64,000 nt of DNA from the NCBI GenBank assembly GCA_965200045.1, contig OZ241330.1, positions 1,984,001-2,048,000 of the forward strand. Direction: 5' to 3'. The notes beneath the pieces were generated by a model, which made no database searches, was not told where the DNA came from, and saw only the letters and a program-made list of their open reading frames with translations. Numbering within the stretch: the stretch's first letter is position 1; every line of letters begins with the position of its first letter. The stretch comes from Bin25 sp026709415. GTDB lineage: Bacteria > Bacteroidota > Bacteroidia > Flavobacteriales > Flavobacteriaceae. Below are positions 34,736 to 43,800 of the stretch, one piece after another. The position numbers were made by a program, and so were the translations under genes.

Positions 34736-37153
34736 GTGGATTCTTCCGAACTGATTGATATCGTTCCCAAAAACATTTCATCTCAAGTCGCTTTAAATGA
34801 TTTTAAATTAATCACTCTCAGCCGTGCTTTGAGTGTACTTGGAAGGAAAGAAGTTCTTCTAGGAAAAGCCAAATTCGGAATTTTTGGTGATGGAAAAGAA
34901 TTAGTTCAAGCCGTGATGCATCGCTATTTTAGAAATGGAGATTGCCGTTCAGGTTATTACCGTGATCAAACCCTCATGCTAGCTCAAGGTTTAATCGATG
35001 AAGAACAGTTTTTTTCAGCGCTGTATGCGGATTTAGACATCCAGCGAGAACCCATGTCCGGAGGAAGACAAATGAATTCCCATTACTTCAGTCCAAATTT
35101 GGGGTCAAACAAAGAATGGATTTCACAACTGGATCAAAAAAATCATTTTGCCGATGTCTCTTCCACATCGACTCAAATGCCACGTATCGTTGGATTGGCC
35201 CAGGCCTCGGTTTATTATCGCCACCACAAGATTAAAAACCAAAAACTTTTTTCTAACAATGGAAATGAAATTATTTGGGGAACCATCGGTAATGCCAGTA
35301 CATCGGAAGGCCTTTTCTTAGAGTCTTTCAATGCTTTAGGAGTTCAACAAGGACCAGCCATTATCAATGTGTGGGATGATGATTATGGGATATCTGTTGA
35401 AAACTCGCTTCACACCACCAAAGAGAGCATATCTGAAGCTTTAGCCGGATTCCAAAGAACCGAAACACAAAAAGGATTCGAAATTTTGACCGTTAAAGGA
35501 TGGGATTATCTAGGACTGATAGAAACCTATGCCTATGCTGAAGAATTAGCTCGTAAAGAACATATCCCTATTCTAATTCATGTCACAGAACTCACCCAAC
35601 CTTCAGGACATTCCACATCTGGTTCCCATGAAAGATATAAAAGTGCTGAGCGCCTAGAATGGGAAAAAGAATTCGATTGTAATGTTCAAATGAAAAAATG
35701 GTTGTTGGAAAATGAATTCGCAAGCATTGAAGAACTAGAAGACATTGAAGATCAAATGGCCGTTCGTGCCAAAACCGCCAAGAATAAAGCTTGGGCCGCT
35801 TATCAATCACCTATTAAAAAAGAAAAAACGGTATTGCTTGAATTCCTAAATGAGTTCATTTCTGAAACCTATAACGATACCTCCATTCAAGTTATTCGCA
35901 ACAATCTTTCAAAAATTGAAAACCCTACTTATAAAAATATATTTCATGCGGCAAGACAAACCATCACGCGGTTATATTCTTTTCCAGATATTGATTCAGA
36001 AGATTTCAATACGTGGTTTGAAGAACTAGATGCTGATATTCGAGAACGGATTTCTTCTGATTTATATGCCCAGTCCATAGATGATCTCAAGGATTTAAAT
36101 CCAATCCCTCCAAAGTATGGAGATTCCCCTGCTATTGCCGATGGTCGGATCATTATCCGTGACAATTTTGATGCATTATTATCTAAACACGATAACTTGT
36201 TGATATTCGGTGAAGATGTAGGAAAACTTGGCGATGTCAATCAAGGGGTTGAAGGATTACAAAAAAAACACGGTGAACACCGTGTTTTTGATACTTCCAT
36301 ACGAGAAGCTTCAATTATAGGACAAGGTTTAGGATTGGCCCATAGAGGATTTCGACCGATTGCTGAGATTCAATATTTGGATTACCTGCCTTTTGCTATG
36401 AGTGTTTTAATGGATGATTTGGCTTGCTTATTTTATCGTACTCGCGGAAGACAAATCGCGCCATTAATCATTCGAACAAGAGGCCATCGTTTAGAAGGTA
36501 TTTGGCATTCTGGATCTCAAATGGGGGGTATTGTTCATCTATTGAGGGGGATATACATCTTGGTCCCTCGTAATATGACCCAAGCCGCGGGTTTTTATAA
36601 TCTCCTTTTAAAGACCAAACAACCAGCACTTGTCATTGAGCCGCTTAATTGCTATCGAATCAAAGAAAAATCACCTTATAATCTTGGGGAATTCACCACT
36701 TCATTCGGAAAAGTAGAAACCTTGATCAGTGGGCTAGATGTTACTATCGTTTCCTATGGTTCTACCTTGAAAGTTATCCGTGAAGCCGAAAAACAATTAC
36801 GGGTATTAGGGATAGAAGTTGAACTGATTGATATTCAAAGTTTAATCCCTTTTGATATCGATAAAGACATTAGAAAAAGTCTTTCAAAAACCAGTCGATT
36901 AGTCATTATTGACGAAGATGTTCCCGGTGGTGCAACGGCCTATATCTTGCAGCAGTTGATAGATAAACAAAATATTTTTTCACTTTTGGATGCTGCCCCT
37001 GTTTTATTGTCAGCAAAAGCCCACAGACCAGCTTATGGAAGTGATGGTGATTATTTTTCCAAACCATCATCGGACGATGTAGTTGAAGTTGTTTATAAAT
37101 TAATGCATGAATCGAATCCTAGAAAATTTCCTAGCAATTCAAAATTCTACTAA
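34736..37153 (+). CDS. 2-oxoacid dehydrogenase E1, fused alpha and beta subunits
   Basis: The 805-residue thiamine-diphosphate enzyme fuses E1-alpha (residues 1 to about 400) and E1-beta (about 450-790) in one chain. The alpha part has YYRDQTLMLAQGL and the cofactor motif GTIGNASTSEGLFLES through NVWDDDYGIS. The beta part has LIFGEDVGKLGDVNQGVEGLQ, DTSIREASIIGQGLGLAHRG and the C-terminal transketolase-like domain (SYGSTLKVIREAEKQL, VIDEDVPGGATAYI). Such fusions are common in Bacteroidota and act on branched-chain 2-oxo acids or pyruvate with E2 and E3 encoded elsewhere. The start is GTG. The 3' end overlaps holA by 23 nt in convergent orientation. Confidence 0.9.
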   Translation: MDSSELIDIVPKNISSQVALNDFKLITLSRALSVLGRKEVLLGKAKFGIFGDGKELVQAVMHRYFRNGDCRSGYYRDQTLMLAQGLIDEEQFFSALYADLDIQREPMSGGRQMNSHYFSPNLGSNKEWISQLDQKNHFADVSSTSTQMPRIVGLAQASVYYRHHKIKNQKLFSNNGNEIIWGTIGNASTSEGLFLESFNALGVQQGPAIINVWDDDYGISVENSLHTTKESISEALAGFQRTETQKGFEILTVKGWDYLGLIETYAYAEELARKEHIPILIHVTELTQPSGHSTSGSHERYKSAERLEWEKEFDCNVQMKKWLLENEFASIEELEDIEDQMAVRAKTAKNKAWAAYQSPIKKEKTVLLEFLNEFISETYNDTSIQVIRNNLSKIENPTYKNIFHAARQTITRLYSFPDIDSEDFNTWFEELDADIRERISSDLYAQSIDDLKDLNPIPPKYGDSPAIADGRIIIRDNFDALLSKHDNLLIFGEDVGKLGDVNQGVEGLQKKHGEHRVFDTSIREASIIGQGLGLAHRGFRPIAEIQYLDYLPFAMSVLMDDLACLFYRTRGRQIAPLIIRTRGHRLEGIWHSGSQMGGIVHLLRGIYILVPRNMTQAAGFYNLLLKTKQPALVIEPLNCYRIKEKSPYNLGEFTTSFGKVETLISGLDVTIVSYGSTLKVIREAEKQLRVLGIEVELIDIQSLIPFDIDKDIRKSLSKTSRLVIIDEDVPGGATAYILQQLIDKQNIFSLLDAAPVLLSAKAHRPAYGSDGDYFSKPSSDDVVEVVYKLMHESNPRKFPSNSKFY

Positions 37154-38147
37154 CGAGTTCACTCAACTCATAATAATCATTTGATTTATTGGCTTTAATT
37201 CCCTTTATTCTTAAATCCGTATTAAAAATTTCATTCAATACGGTTTTTGTTTGATTCATATCAAACTTTGTTGATGTTGCTAGGTATTCATTTAAAAAAT
37301 AAGGATGGATTTTCAACATTTGTGATGCTTTAGATTTTTCGGATAAACAATGCAGTGACAAGATTTTAGTGAAATACGAATGGAGAACACTCAGAGTAAC
37401 AACCATCGGATTCATTGAAGGATTGTTGCTCAGATGTTTTGCAATTAAAAAGGCCTTTTTCGCATCTCTTTTTCCGATGGCTTGTTGTAATTCAAAGACA
37501 TTAAAATCTTTAGAAATCCCAATATAATTATCAATAATTTCAGAAGTGACGACTTGATTTCCAACGACTAATTTTAATTTATCCAAAACCGATTGGATTT
37601 TATGTAGTGAATTACCATTGTATTCCCTGAGCAACTTTATCTGATTTAAATCGATGTTTAGTCCCATGGATTTGGCTTTGTGATTAGTCCATGATTCCAC
37701 TTCAGAATCGTAGAGTGGTTTGAATTCCATCACTACCCCACTTTTGGCGATTAGCTTATAGACTTTTTTTCGTTTATCGAACTCTTTGCCTTCATAACCA
37801 TATATCAAAACGGTAGATTTAGAAGGGTTTTCAGCATATGGAGTCAAGTCATCCATATTCTTTTTTATATTTTGAGCTCTTTTAACTAAGACTAGCCGAT
37901 ATTTACCAAACATGGGATACATTTTAGCTGAAGCTATAATTTGTTCAATAGTCGCCTGACTCCCATCAAAGCTCATCATATCAAATTCAGAACCATTGAC
38001 ATCCAAAATTTGTTTTTCGAGCAGTTGAGTTAATTCTTTTATAAAATATGTTTCTTGACCTGAAAACAAATAAATTGGAGCAAACTTATGATTGGATATA
38101 TCTTGTTTAAGTTGGTTATATTTTTGAAATCGATGGGAATTCAGCAT
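37131..38147 (-). CDS. holA: DNA polymerase III subunit delta
   Basis: HolA opens the beta sliding clamp as part of the clamp loader. The 338-residue protein has the delta start PIYLFSGQETYFIKELTQLLEKQI, then MYPMFGKYRLVLVKRAQNIKK and STVLIYGYEGKEFDKRKKVYK, and later the collar helices (NVFELQQAIGKRDAKKAFLI). Its length and order match the family. Its neighbour on the opposite strand is an HSDR_N-type protein, a pairing often seen in Bacteroidota. Confidence 0.9.
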   Translation of the reverse strand: MLNSHRFQKYNQLKQDISNHKFAPIYLFSGQETYFIKELTQLLEKQILDVNGSEFDMMSFDGSQATIEQIIASAKMYPMFGKYRLVLVKRAQNIKKNMDDLTPYAENPSKSTVLIYGYEGKEFDKRKKVYKLIAKSGVVMEFKPLYDSEVESWTNHKAKSMGLNIDLNQIKLLREYNGNSLHKIQSVLDKLKLVVGNQVVTSEIIDNYIGISKDFNVFELQQAIGKRDAKKAFLIAKHLSNNPSMNPMVVTLSVLHSYFTKILSLHCLSEKSKASQMLKIHPYFLNEYLATSTKFDMNQTKTVLNEIFNTDLRIKGIKANKSNDYYELSELVSRILNC

Positions 38148-38167
38148 TGATTTAGTAAATTGTTTTC

Positions 38168-38620
38168 ATGGAAGATGCCCTGAGAAATTCGGTTAATGAA
38201 ATAAAAACTAAAATTATTGGCCATAAACGATACCTTTTTGATCAAGTTCGGGAAAAGTGGTTGATCGATACTCCTGAAGAACGAGTTCGGATGCAATGTG
38301 TTCAATATTTGATTTCGGAAGTGAATGTACCAAAAACATGGATTTTAATCGAACATCAAATTAAATTACATAATACCGTAAAACGGGTGGATATCTTGGT
38401 TAAAAACAAAAATCAAACAAATTTTTTGATGGTCGAGTGTAAAGCTCCATCCGTTAGAATTACGCCAAAACTGATTGAACAACAGACTACAATATATGCT
38501 AAAAAAATTCAGTGTGACTATTATATGGTGACCAATGGAAAAACACTTCCATGGATCTATACATATAATTCCAAAACTGGAGATTATCGTTTTTTAAAAC
38601 AATTACCCTTATATCAGTGA
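38168..38620 (+). CDS. Type I restriction R-subunit N-terminal-like nuclease domain protein (HSDR_N_2)
   Basis: The 150-residue protein is a stand-alone PD-(D/E)xK-fold domain. The motif pair VDILVKN and MVECKAP gives the conserved D and ExK positions. RMQCVQYLISEVNVPKTWILIEHQIKL before it is the usual lead-in. It resembles the N-terminal nuclease domain of HsdR, but no helicase or methylase genes are near, so it is not part of a full restriction system. Its position divergent from holA is conserved in the phylum, which hints at a housekeeping role. That role is undefined. Confidence 0.85.
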   Translation: MEDALRNSVNEIKTKIIGHKRYLFDQVREKWLIDTPEERVRMQCVQYLISEVNVPKTWILIEHQIKLHNTVKRVDILVKNKNQTNFLMVECKAPSVRITPKLIEQQTTIYAKKIQCDYYMVTNGKTLPWIYTYNSKTGDYRFLKQLPLYQ

Positions 38621-39615
38621 ACCATATCGATCAAATAGCCATCGCCATATTAAATTACAACGGCCTGGATTTACTAAAACAGTTTTTACCACACGTTATT
38701 TCCAATAGTCCGGAGGGCAAAATTTACATCATCGATAATGGATCTAGTGATGATTCAATTCATTGGATCAAAACTTATTATCCATCGATTAAAATCATTT
38801 CACTTGATAAAAATTTTGGTTATGCTCGTGGGTATAATCAAGGCGTTCAACAAATCAAAGAATCCTTGATATGTTTTCTAAACAATGATGTTCAAGTACC
38901 AGAAAATTGGCTTCAACCAATTCTTATGGAATTTGATTCTAAACCACAAATATCGATAGCTCAACCACTAATTTTAGACTATAAAAAACCGAAATACTTC
39001 GAATATGCCGGTGCCGGTGGGGGATATTTGGATTTTTTTGGATTTCCCTATTGTCGAGGGAGAATTTTTAATCGTTTAGAAAAAATAACATCGATCGACC
39101 GAGCCACTCGATCCATTTTTTGGGCATCGGGCGCTTGCTTTTTTGTAAAAAAAGAAGTGTTTGAGGCCATGGGAGGTTTTGATGAAAATTTTTTTTGTTA
39201 TCAAGAAGAAATTGATTTTTGTTGGAGAGCCAAACGGTATGGATATTACACGGCGGCCATCGGACAAAGTGAGGTTTACCACCTTGGAAGTGGTTCTGCC
39301 ATGACATCAGCCAGCAAAGTGTTTTATAATCATCGGAATTCATTGATGATGCTATTTAAAAATACCTCCTTAAGTGACCTCATAGTCATATTACCTAGTC
39401 GTTTGATGATGGATTTCTTCATCGGCATTTTTTACTTAATCCAATTCAAGCTATCGAGGTTTAAAGCGATTATACGTTCTCATTGGTCTTTTTTTAGAAA
39501 CTGCTCGATTGTTTACAACAAGCGAAAAAACCTAAAAAAATATCCTTATGTCAAACACTTTAATGAACTGAGTATTTTAGGGATATACATTAAAGAAAAA
39601 TTAAAAACCAGATGA
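38617..39615 (+). CDS. Family 2 glycosyltransferase
   Basis: The 332-residue GT-A fold enzyme starts AIAILNYNGLDLLKQFL and has IIDNGSSDDS, FGYARGYNQGV and the NNDVQVPENWL block that binds metal and nucleotide sugar. The acceptor-side motif is CYQEEIDFCWRAKRYGY. Hydrophobic helices near the C-terminus (MMDFFIGIFYLIQF) suggest membrane association. It is rhamnosyltransferase-like and probably acts in cell-surface polysaccharide assembly. The start is GTG, and its first bases overlap the HSDR_N stop by 4 nt. Confidence 0.9.
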   Translation: MNHIDQIAIAILNYNGLDLLKQFLPHVISNSPEGKIYIIDNGSSDDSIHWIKTYYPSIKIISLDKNFGYARGYNQGVQQIKESLICFLNNDVQVPENWLQPILMEFDSKPQISIAQPLILDYKKPKYFEYAGAGGGYLDFFGFPYCRGRIFNRLEKITSIDRATRSIFWASGACFFVKKEVFEAMGGFDENFFCYQEEIDFCWRAKRYGYYTAAIGQSEVYHLGSGSAMTSASKVFYNHRNSLMMLFKNTSLSDLIVILPSRLMMDFFIGIFYLIQFKLSRFKAIIRSHWSFFRNCSIVYNKRKNLKKYPYVKHFNELSILGIYIKEKLKTR

Positions 39616-39619
39616 TTTA

Positions 39620-39645
39620 TTTGAAAAAATAAAATTTTAACTTTG
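39620..39645 (+). promoter_or_regulatory. Candidate promoter of the OmpA-like lipoprotein gene
   Basis: TAACTTTG (39638-39645) fits the -7 consensus about 50 nt before the start codon. TTTG at 39620-39623 is a possible -33 box, but the 14-nt spacer is shorter than usual. Confidence 0.35.
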
Positions 39646-39694
39646 TAGCACAAAAATTGTCCTAAACATTATTAAACCATTAAATGCCTATAAT

Positions 39695-40546
39695 ATGATT
39701 CGAATTTTAACTGTAGTCAGTTTGGCTGCTTTTTTGACTTCATGTGTTTCTATGAAAACATTCAAAGAACTAGAGAAACTTCAAACTGAAACTCAAACCG
39801 AACTTGACAGTGCCACTGTCAAATTAAATATTTGTGAAGAAGAGCGAGCAGAAGCTGTAACCGCCATGGATTTGCTCCGACAAGAAAATGACTTTTTAAA
39901 ATCCAATAATCAAGAATTAATCACCAATATTGGTGACTTGACAACCTTAACGCAAAAAGGAGCCGAAAATCTTGAGCGATCATTAGAAAGTTTACAAGAA
40001 AAAGACCTTCAAATTAAAACCATGCAGGAAGCTGTAACCCGTAGAGATTCCGTTACGCTTGCTTTAGTCACTAGCTTAAAGGGTGCCCTTGGCGATATTT
40101 CAGATTCTGATATCGAAATCAGCGTTGAAAAAGGGGTTGTCTATGTGTCGATTTCGGACAAGTTATTATTCAGAAGTGGATCTCATTATGTAACGACTCA
40201 AGCTCGAGGTGTTTTGGGTAAAGTGGCCACAGTCGTCAACAACCAACCTGAAATTGAATTCATGGTTGAAGGGCATACCGATAACGTGCCTATTAGTCAA
40301 CCAGGCATTCAAGATAATTGGGATTTGAGTGTTAAACGAGCTACTTCCGTGGTTCGTATTTTACAAAACGACTTTGATGTCCCACCAGAGCGAATGGTTG
40401 CCGCGGGGAGATCTTATTACCATCCCGTTGCCGATAATGATACCAGTGCTAACAGACAGCTCAATCGAAGAACAAGAATTGTCGTTTTACCAAGATTGGG
40501 ACAGTTTTATGACTTGATTGAACAGGGTATGGAATCAGCTCCATAA
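39695..40546 (+). CDS. OmpA family peptidoglycan-binding lipoprotein
   Basis: The 283-residue protein has a lipoprotein signal ending FLTSC at about residue 17. A coiled-coil stretch covers about 22-120 (KELEKLQTETQTELDSATVKL and similar). A C-terminal OmpA domain follows with FMVEGHTDNVPI, NWDLSVKRATSVVRIL and NRQLNRRTRIVVLP. It should anchor the outer membrane to peptidoglycan. A strong hairpin terminator follows 35 nt after the stop, so it is the end of a transcript and probably monocistronic. Confidence 0.93.
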   Translation: MIRILTVVSLAAFLTSCVSMKTFKELEKLQTETQTELDSATVKLNICEEERAEAVTAMDLLRQENDFLKSNNQELITNIGDLTTLTQKGAENLERSLESLQEKDLQIKTMQEAVTRRDSVTLALVTSLKGALGDISDSDIEISVEKGVVYVSISDKLLFRSGSHYVTTQARGVLGKVATVVNNQPEIEFMVEGHTDNVPISQPGIQDNWDLSVKRATSVVRILQNDFDVPPERMVAAGRSYYHPVADNDTSANRQLNRRTRIVVLPRLGQFYDLIEQGMESAP

Positions 40547-40580
40547 CGAACCATACCGTTTTGATATAAGTAAATATTTT

Positions 40581-40610
40581 AAACCGCTTGACTAGTCAAG
40601 CGGTTTTTTT
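40581..40610 (+). terminator. Rho-independent terminator after the OmpA-like gene
   Basis: AACCGCTTGAC and GTCAAGCGGTT form a perfect stem with a tight loop, followed by a run of seven T. Confidence 0.9.
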
Positions 40611-40652
40611 ATGAGTTATCACAGACAACTATACGATTGCTTTTATAGGGAG

Positions 40653-41273
40653 TTAACGAAATTCACCTAGTCCTTGTCTCATCATTTGAAACGGTTCACT
40701 TGTTAAATCGACAACCGTTGATGGTATATTATTTCCATACCCTCCGTTGACAAACAAATCTATTCTTGAATCAGCATCCCATATTTGATATATCTCATTG
40801 GGGTCCGTTGAGTAAGTGACAATTTCATCTTCATTATATAAAGAAGCCGTTAAAATAGGAGCCTCTAGCTTTGAAATTAGTTCCAATAAAAATGGGTGAT
40901 TAGGTATGCGAGCGCCGATAGTTTTTCTTTTATTAAACGGCTTGGGAAGTTTGTTTTTAGGTTCTAAAATAAAAGTAATGGGACCAGGTGAGTTTCTTTT
41001 AATGACTTTATGTTGTGGATTGGTAATGATTCCGATATAATCAGTTAATTGCTTAATATCAGAAAATATAAAACTTAGCTCAGCACGTTCTATTTTTTGA
41101 TTCTTGATCAATCCTAATTTGTTTGTTGCTTGTTGTTGATTGGATAAACATCCCATGGCATAAACAGAATCCGTGGGATAAATAGCAATCCCTCCACTTT
41201 TCAGTACATTGATGATTTGGTCAAAATACTTTTGATCTACAAAATGCTGAGGTAATTCAATATAACTACTCAT
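40653..41273 (-). CDS. YrdC/YciO/Sua5 family protein (threonylcarbamoyl-AMP synthase-like)
   Basis: The 206-residue protein has the YrdC fold: GGIAIYPTDSVYAMGC, then KNQKIERAELSFIFSDIKQL, PGPITFILEPKNKLP and IGARIPNHPFLLELI. Family members make threonylcarbamoyl-AMP for the t6A37 modification of tRNA. YciO-type members may differ in function, and this sequence is of the short form without the Sua5 C-terminal domain. Its start overlaps the helicase stop by 4 nt, so the two are probably co-transcribed. Confidence 0.85.
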   Translation of the reverse strand: MSSYIELPQHFVDQKYFDQIINVLKSGGIAIYPTDSVYAMGCLSNQQQATNKLGLIKNQKIERAELSFIFSDIKQLTDYIGIITNPQHKVIKRNSPGPITFILEPKNKLPKPFNKRKTIGARIPNHPFLLELISKLEAPILTASLYNEDEIVTYSTDPNEIYQIWDADSRIDLFVNGGYGNNIPSTVVDLTSEPFQMMRQGLGEFR

Positions 41274-43618
41274 GGTTTGGTCCTCAAGATTTTGATTTTA
41301 GCATAGGCGAGAAGGAGTTTTTTTGCCGTTTGGATTTTTTCGAATTTAATCATAGCTTTTTTGTTTTGCCCTTTTCCTTCGATGAGCTCTACAACTCCCA
41401 AACCAAAAGTTTCATGGTCAACCTTGGAACCAATTTTGAGATTTGGATAGTAATCTTCTCCATTTTGATCCGCATCTAAATCGTCAACTTTTTTAAGATT
41501 ATCAAATTTTCTTGGTTCCATTATGGTCGAAATTTTTGAGGGTACATATTCAATGTTTGTTTTTGGTTTATACCGCTTAATTGGTTGGGTAAAATTAGTT
41601 TTTGAAATTCGAAAAATAAACTTTTGGTCAATTTCGTTTAAAAACTGACTGGGATAACATAACATTCTCTCTCCGGCTTTAAATCTTGAATTAGCATGTG
41701 TTAAATACAATAGTTTTTCGGCTCTAGTGGTTGCCACATACATCAATCTCCTTTCCTCTTCAATCCCTTCCGGCGTATTATTCAGTGCTGAAGGAAATAA
41801 ATCTTCTTCGAGACCAACCACAAAAACACAGGGAAATTCTAACCCTTTTGATAGATGCACTGTCATCAATGTCATCCGATTTAAGTGCTGCTCTTCTTGA
41901 TCTTGAGAGGTATATAAGGCCACTGTTTGCAAATAGGATCCCAATGAGACATCTGTTTCTTGTTCATCCTCGCCTATGGCCTCTTGAATAAAGACACTCA
42001 CACTATTGAGTAATTCATTGATGTTGGCTACTTTTTCATTAGCTATTTCCTCGGTTTCACTTCTTTTTTTAACAAAATCGATGATTTGAGTTCGGCTAAT
42101 GACTAATTTGGATAACTCAAAAGCATTTAATTGTTTTGATTCGACGACAAACCGATCAATCATGGATTTAAAATCCCAGAGTCTGTTGACCATTGATTGC
42201 GTTATTCCATATGGCGTTTTAACCAGCTTGTCTATGGCCTCCATCAATGACAATTGATATTGATCAGCCAAGACAATCAGTTTATCCACTGTAGTTGGTC
42301 CGATGCCCCGGGTTGGTTTTGAAATGATTCTCTTAAAACTTTCTCGATCATTGTGGTTGATAATCAGTTTTAGATATGCCAGCACATCTTTTACTTCACT
42401 TCTTTCATAAAAACTAATGCCACCATAGATTTGATATGGCATTTGGAATTTACTAAAGATTTCTTCAAATACTCTTGATTGTGCATTGGTTCGATAAAGA
42501 ATACATATGTCGTTATAAGAAGCAATTTTTTGGTTTAGTAGGCCGGTGGAGGTATATCCTTTTTGGATTATTTTGATGATTTCATCTTTGATAAAAGTAG
42601 CTTCCGCTATTTCACTATTGAGATTAACCATACCGACTTTATTTCCTACTGGATTTTCCGTAAAAAGGGTTTTTTCAATTTGCTTTTTATTATGCTTGAT
42701 AATGGAATTAGCGGCCCCAATAATATTTTTGGTGGATCGATAGTTTTGCTCTAAACGATAAATCGAAGCCTTATCATATCGTTTTCTAAAATCTTGTATG
42801 TACTTTATTTTGGCTCCTCTAAAAGCATAAATACTTTGGGCATCATCGCCGACAACACAAACATTTTCGTATTTATCCGCTAGGATGTTCACTACTCGGT
42901 ATTGAACTTCATTGATGTCTTGATATTCATCGACTAAAATGTATTTGAAACGAGTTTGATATTTCTGCAGTATCTGTGGATTTGTTTTCAGTAACTGATA
43001 GGTTTGAAGAAGTAAATCATCAAAATCCATAGCTCCAGATAAAATGCATTGGTGGTGATATCTCAAATAAACATCGGCAAATTTGGGTTGTAATCGGTAT
43101 CCATCCTGTAGGATGAGATCTTTTTGTTTTTGGTAATCTTCTGCAGTGATTAGCTCATTTTTTAAACTTGAAATTCGGGATAGTATTTGTCTGGGATTGT
43201 AGGCTTTTTTGGATAAGTCCATTTCTTTGATGAGTGCCCGGATCACCGACAAGGCATCAGAAGTATCATAAATCGTAAAATTTTGAGGATAAGGGGTATG
43301 AGTAGATTCTACGCGTAATAATCTGGCAAAAATGGAATGAAACGTGCCCGCCCATAAAGAACGTCCTTGGTGGTGTTGAGTTAATCCAAAAATTCTATCT
43401 TTCATCACCTGGGAAGCTTTGTTGGTAAATGTCAAAGCCAAAATATGAAATGGACTAACCTTTTGTAATAATAAATTGGCAATACGATAGGTTATCACTC
43501 TCGTTTTACCAGAACCTGCCCCAGCAACAATTAAAGTCGGCCCTTCAATATTCAGGACCGCTTGCTGTTGAGCATGATTGAGTTGACGAAGTAGTTCGCT
43601 TTGCGGGGTATCACTCAC
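41270..43618 (-). CDS. UvrD/PcrA/Rep-type ATP-dependent DNA helicase
   Basis: This superfamily 1A 3'-5' helicase of 782 residues is used in repair and replication-fork upkeep. Walker A is GAGSGKTRVITYRIA at about 33-47, the Walker B/motif II is LVDEYQDINEVQ, motif III includes GDDAQSIYAFRGA, and the late motif is TVHLSKGLEFPCVFVVGLEE. The C-terminus (GSKVDHETFGLGVVELIEG) is the Tudor-like tail of PcrA/UvrD that contacts RNA polymerase. Whether this is PcrA or UvrD by orthology cannot be decided by eye. It is transcribed divergently from recG. Confidence 0.93.
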   Translation of the reverse strand: MSDTPQSELLRQLNHAQQQAVLNIEGPTLIVAGAGSGKTRVITYRIANLLLQKVSPFHILALTFTNKASQVMKDRIFGLTQHHQGRSLWAGTFHSIFARLLRVESTHTPYPQNFTIYDTSDALSVIRALIKEMDLSKKAYNPRQILSRISSLKNELITAEDYQKQKDLILQDGYRLQPKFADVYLRYHHQCILSGAMDFDDLLLQTYQLLKTNPQILQKYQTRFKYILVDEYQDINEVQYRVVNILADKYENVCVVGDDAQSIYAFRGAKIKYIQDFRKRYDKASIYRLEQNYRSTKNIIGAANSIIKHNKKQIEKTLFTENPVGNKVGMVNLNSEIAEATFIKDEIIKIIQKGYTSTGLLNQKIASYNDICILYRTNAQSRVFEEIFSKFQMPYQIYGGISFYERSEVKDVLAYLKLIINHNDRESFKRIISKPTRGIGPTTVDKLIVLADQYQLSLMEAIDKLVKTPYGITQSMVNRLWDFKSMIDRFVVESKQLNAFELSKLVISRTQIIDFVKKRSETEEIANEKVANINELLNSVSVFIQEAIGEDEQETDVSLGSYLQTVALYTSQDQEEQHLNRMTLMTVHLSKGLEFPCVFVVGLEEDLFPSALNNTPEGIEEERRLMYVATTRAEKLLYLTHANSRFKAGERMLCYPSQFLNEIDQKFIFRISKTNFTQPIKRYKPKTNIEYVPSKISTIMEPRKFDNLKKVDDLDADQNGEDYYPNLKIGSKVDHETFGLGVVELIEGKGQNKKAMIKFEKIQTAKKLLLAYAKIKILRTKP

Positions 43619-43750
43619 AAATCATAAATCTATGCAAATGAATTTATTTTATGCTATAAAAGCAAAAATGAATTGAACAATATTAAAAATAACTTGCATT
43701 AAATAAAACACAGATTTTTCGTTTCAAGTACTGGCATAAATTTGACTTGT

Positions 43751-43783
43751 TTTGATGTTGGAAAGATGGGATAATTACTTTTG
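43751..43783 (+). promoter_or_regulatory. Candidate Bacteroidota sigma-A promoter of recG
   Basis: TTTG (43751-43754) and TACTTTTG (43776-43783) are separated by 21 nt, matching the -33/-7 consensus spacing. The ATG follows 17 nt later. Confidence 0.5.
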
Positions 43784-43800
43784 TTATAACGACACCTTAG

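Noticed and set aside
38168..38620. Part of a type I restriction system
   Set aside because: It is a stand-alone nuclease-like domain with no HsdM, HsdS or helicase nearby, and the pairing with holA is common in the phylum.
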